A program made the position numbers and the translations under genes. A DNA stretch of 64,000 bases from NCBI RefSeq assembly GCF_004151245.1, contig NZ_JUIW01000005.1, positions 248,001 to 312,000 of the forward strand, in the 5' to 3' direction. Each line of letters opens with the position of its first letter. Within the stretch, counting starts at the first letter, position 1. Positions 61,628-64,000 of this stretch are shown here, piece by piece. Origin of the DNA: Flavobacterium beibuense. GTDB lineage: Bacteria; Bacteroidota; Bacteroidia; Flavobacteriales; Flavobacteriaceae. The notes beneath the pieces are model-generated. The model did not search any database, was not told the DNA's origin, and worked only from the letters and a program-made list of their open reading frames with translations.

Positions 61628-61867
61628 ATGTTTTCACGCAGAAACACTCGAAGACAAACACAGAAATCGCCTGTAAAGCGATTTCTGTTTGTTTTTGGCT
61701 TGGTCTTCTTTTTAATGTATTTGGGCTTAGGCCTTATGATTATTTTTTGGAAAACTTTACCTTTGCCACTTTCACGTAATCAAAGGCTGGCTTTAGGCAT
61801 AATTTTGATTGTCTATTCTTTCATACGCTTTTACAGGCTATGGCAACAACAGAATGACAGGGATTAA
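61628..61867 (+). CDS. Small two-helix membrane protein in the tonB operon
   Basis: The 79-residue product has a basic N-terminus (RRNTRRQTQKSPVKR), two hydrophobic segments (about 18-41 and 54-68) and a polar end. I do not recognise a family. It lies 13 nt after tonB and 12 nt before the PstS-like gene, so it is probably co-transcribed and may be an accessory of the TonB system. Confidence 0.7.
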   Translation: MFSRRNTRRQTQKSPVKRFLFVFGLVFFLMYLGLGLMIIFWKTLPLPLSRNQRLALGIILIVYSFIRFYRLWQQQNDRD

Positions 61868-61879
61868 TATAATCTTGTA

Positions 61880-62824
61880 ATGAAAGATAAAATCAAATAC
61901 ATATTTTTTTCACTTTTACTGGCTTTAACTGTTTCAGGAACTTTTTATTCGTGTAAGAATAAAACAGATGAGAACGGTGAAACTGTAATTGAAGAAACGC
62001 TTACTTCCGGTGAGATTACAATTCTTACCGATAATACAATATCTCCAATAGTTGAAGATGTACTCACTGTTTTTCATAGTGTTTATACCAGAGCCCATAT
62101 TAAACAGGTTAACAAAACAGAGAAAGAGATTATTCAGGCATTATTGAATGACTCTGCCAGCGTAGCCGTTTTGCCGAGAAAACTTACTTCTTCGGAAGAA
62201 AAATATTTTACTAACAGAAAGATTACACCAAGAGTTACCGAATTTGCCACAGATGCCATAGCTTTGTTGGCCAACTCGAGAACTAATGATACGGTAGTTA
62301 ATCTTGAAGATGTATTAAATGTTTTGAGAGGAAAGCCTTCGGGTAAGGTTAAAAATCTTGTTTTTGATAACCCGGGTTCCAGTACTGTAGAGTATATGTT
62401 GAAAATGGCTGGAGTAGATAAACTACCCGAAAGCGGAGTTTATTCTGTAAAAAACAATGAGGAGATTATAAAATATGTGCATGATAATGCAGGTGCAATA
62501 GGTATTATTGGGATAGACTGGATAGTACAGGCACCTGAGCATCTTACACAATATATTGACGAAATTACAGTTTTAGGAGTTGATAATGTTAAAATGGACG
62601 GGGCTGAGAAGAAGTATTACAAGCCCAATCAAAGCAATATAGCTACCGGAGCCTACCCGTTAACAAGAAAGCTATATGTGTTAAATTATCAGACCAAACA
62701 GGGTTTAGGCATGGGTTTTGAAATCTATATAAGCGCACGTGAAGGCCAGCGTATAATTTTAAAGTCTGGGCTTTTGCCTGCAGAGATTCCTACGAGAGAG
62801 ATTTCTGTTCGTAAGAAATTATAA
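61880..62824 (+). CDS. PstS-like substrate-binding lipoprotein
   Basis: The 314-residue protein has a lipoprotein signal peptide ending in TFYSC (Cys25) and a periplasmic binding-protein fold of the PstS/PBP-like family: ITILTDNTISPIVEDVLTVF, a SASVAVLPRKLTS strand, FATDAIALLAN (resembling the PstS Asp-Ala region), DNPGSSTVEYMLK and GAIGIIGIDW. No PstC/A/B genes are near; instead it is in a tonB operon. Phosphate or another oxyanion is a possible ligand, but no residue proves it. Confidence 0.82.
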   Translation: MKDKIKYIFFSLLLALTVSGTFYSCKNKTDENGETVIEETLTSGEITILTDNTISPIVEDVLTVFHSVYTRAHIKQVNKTEKEIIQALLNDSASVAVLPRKLTSSEEKYFTNRKITPRVTEFATDAIALLANSRTNDTVVNLEDVLNVLRGKPSGKVKNLVFDNPGSSTVEYMLKMAGVDKLPESGVYSVKNNEEIIKYVHDNAGAIGIIGIDWIVQAPEHLTQYIDEITVLGVDNVKMDGAEKKYYKPNQSNIATGAYPLTRKLYVLNYQTKQGLGMGFEIYISAREGQRIILKSGLLPAEIPTREISVRKKL

Positions 62825-62873
62825 GAATTGAATAACGTAATAATTAAATAGTATACATTTAAAGGAGATTAAA

Positions 62874-64000
62874 ATGAAAGAATTAAAAATCATTGGCTTG
62901 TCATTATTGGTTTTCGGTACGGCTAATGCACAGGATGCAGAGCAGGCTAAAAAAGCTATCGATGCCGAACAATATCAAAAGGCCAAAACAATTTTAAAAT
63001 CTTTAATTGCATCTGATTCGGATGAAGGGAAAAATTACTTCCTTTTAGGAGATGTTTATTTAAAACAAACAGAGCAGGATTCTGCAGCAATGTACTTTAA
63101 CAATGGTTTAAAGGCAAAACACGATGCTGAATATAACACTATAGGTTTAGGTCATATAGATCTTGACAACGGAAATGCATCAGCAGCGACTGCTAAGTTC
63201 AAATCAGTAGAAGATGAGCTGAGAAAAAAAGATGTTGAGCAGCTTATCTATATAGGTAGGGCTTATATCGATTCTGATAATCCTGACTATAAGAAAGCAA
63301 TTGCCGTACTAAATAAAGCCATAGAAAAAGATTCTAAAGCAGCTTCAGCTTATCTTGCTTTAGGTGATGCTTATATTGGAGACAGAAATCATAATGAAGC
63401 ATACAGAGCTTACCGTACTGCTACATCTTATGATCCAAGTCTTTTAAGAGCAGATCTTCAGTTAGGTGTAATTACTAAAAACACAAGAGCTGCTTTCCCT
63501 GAGGCTGTAGAGGCTTTCAATAAAATATTAGCAAAAGACCCTAACTATGGTCCGGCTTACCGTGAGCTTGCTGAAACTTATTACCTATGGGGTAATACAG
63601 ATACTAAAAAATACAACGAGTACATTAAGAAAGCATTAGAGTATTATGAGAAATACATGACACTTACTGATTACTCTCTTAACTCTCGTATGAGACATGC
63701 TGACTTCTTAGTACTTGCAGGTGACTATAAAGCACTTGAGGCAGAGGCTAAGAAAATGCAACAGCTGGATAAAGTTAACCCTAGAATACTTCGTTACCTT
63801 GCTTACTCGGCTTACGAAAATGGGAACTATGCTGAGAGCATCAAGGCAATGACTGAGTTTATGGCTAAAGTTGAGCCTAAGCGTGTTATTGCAAGAGACC
63901 ACCTTTACCTTGGTTTAGCCGAAATGGCTTCAGTAATCAGTGAGGATGCTCAGGGTAATACTATTATTACTGATCAGGCAGTGTTTGATAAAGCAATTAC
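62874..64000 (+). CDS. Tetratricopeptide-repeat secreted protein (partial at right edge)
   Basis: The frame starts at ATG 62874 and is open to base 64000 (375 codons). A signal peptide (MKELKIIGLSLLVFGTANA, then Q) precedes repeated helical pairs typical of TPRs, for example NYFLLGDVYLKQTEQDSAAMYF, SAYLALGDAYIGDRNHNEAY and PAYRELAETYYLWGN. An unusually good Shine-Dalgarno-like AAAGGAGA lies 6 nt before the ATG, rare in Bacteroidota. It is the last gene seen of the exbB-tonB operon. A role as a periplasmic scaffold is inferred. Confidence 0.88.
   Translation, partial: MKELKIIGLSLLVFGTANAQDAEQAKKAIDAEQYQKAKTILKSLIASDSDEGKNYFLLGDVYLKQTEQDSAAMYFNNGLKAKHDAEYNTIGLGHIDLDNGNASAATAKFKSVEDELRKKDVEQLIYIGRAYIDSDNPDYKKAIAVLNKAIEKDSKAASAYLALGDAYIGDRNHNEAYRAYRTATSYDPSLLRADLQLGVITKNTRAAFPEAVEAFNKILAKDPNYGPAYRELAETYYLWGNTDTKKYNEYIKKALEYYEKYMTLTDYSLNSRMRHADFLVLAGDYKALEAEAKKMQQLDKVNPRILRYLAYSAYENGNYAESIKAMTEFMAKVEPKRVIARDHLYLGLAEMASVISEDAQGNTIITDQAVFDKAI

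Overview
The window comes from the chromosome of a low-GC member of the Bacteroidota, almost certainly a Flavobacteriaceae close to Flavobacterium. The grounds are: gldA and a porT/sprT-type gene (gliding and type IX secretion), a TamL lipoprotein, a GLPGLI-family protein, CarboxypepD_reg-like outer-membrane proteins, a split methionine synthase, a K+-dependent-type membrane pyrophosphatase, and many upstream regions carrying the Bacteroidota promoter (TTTG or TTG, about 19-23 nt, then TAnnTTTG). No tRNA, rRNA, IS element, prophage or CRISPR array was seen. This is core chromosome with a few lineage-specific genes.

Layout. 1-3.8 kb (minus): purH followed by mreB-mreC-mreD (mreD runs off the left edge). 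3.9-5.2 kb: a MacB/FtsX-type permease. 5.2-9.8 kb (minus): accD, fbaA, tamL. 9.8-17.6 kb: an rRNA/tRNA methyltransferase, porT, menG/ubiE, folA, a 2TM protein, thyA, a bifunctional-nuclease protein, etfAB and pdhB. 17.6-24.8 kb: a DUF5686 outer-membrane protein, two tandem paralogous Cys-rich lipoproteins, ppa and hppA. 24.9-31 kb: a deoxynucleoside kinase, a hypothetical, and a GLPGLI/outer-membrane cluster.

31-39 kb is a methionine/SAM region. metK (minus) is preceded by what reads as a SAM-II riboswitch. A 300-nt structured intergenic stretch with two terminators comes next, then osmC and a short homoserine-dehydrogenase-like protein. A SAM-I riboswitch then leads metH (two adjacent genes) and metF. 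39-42.7 kb: gldA, a DAHP synthase-chorismate mutase fusion, rsgA, dtd. 42.7-50.6 kb: four consecutive DUF3857/transglutaminase-like secreted proteins, three of them with a degenerate catalytic triad. 50.6-53.5 kb: a MazG-like gene, a small membrane protein, aroA, queA. 53.6-57.8 kb: kynU, an arginase-fold gene and kmo. 58.6-64 kb: exbB-exbD-exbD-tonB, a small membrane protein, a PstS-like lipoprotein and a TPR protein cut by the right edge.

The points most worth a second look are the two different SAM riboswitch classes within 2 kb, the structured non-coding stretch at 32.64-32.94 kb, the tandem six-cysteine lipoproteins at 20.2-21.3 kb, the arginase-fold gene inside the kynurenine genes, the array of transglutaminase-like proteins, and an AccD that lacks all four zinc-finger cysteines. 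All calls come from reading the sequence; no database search was run.
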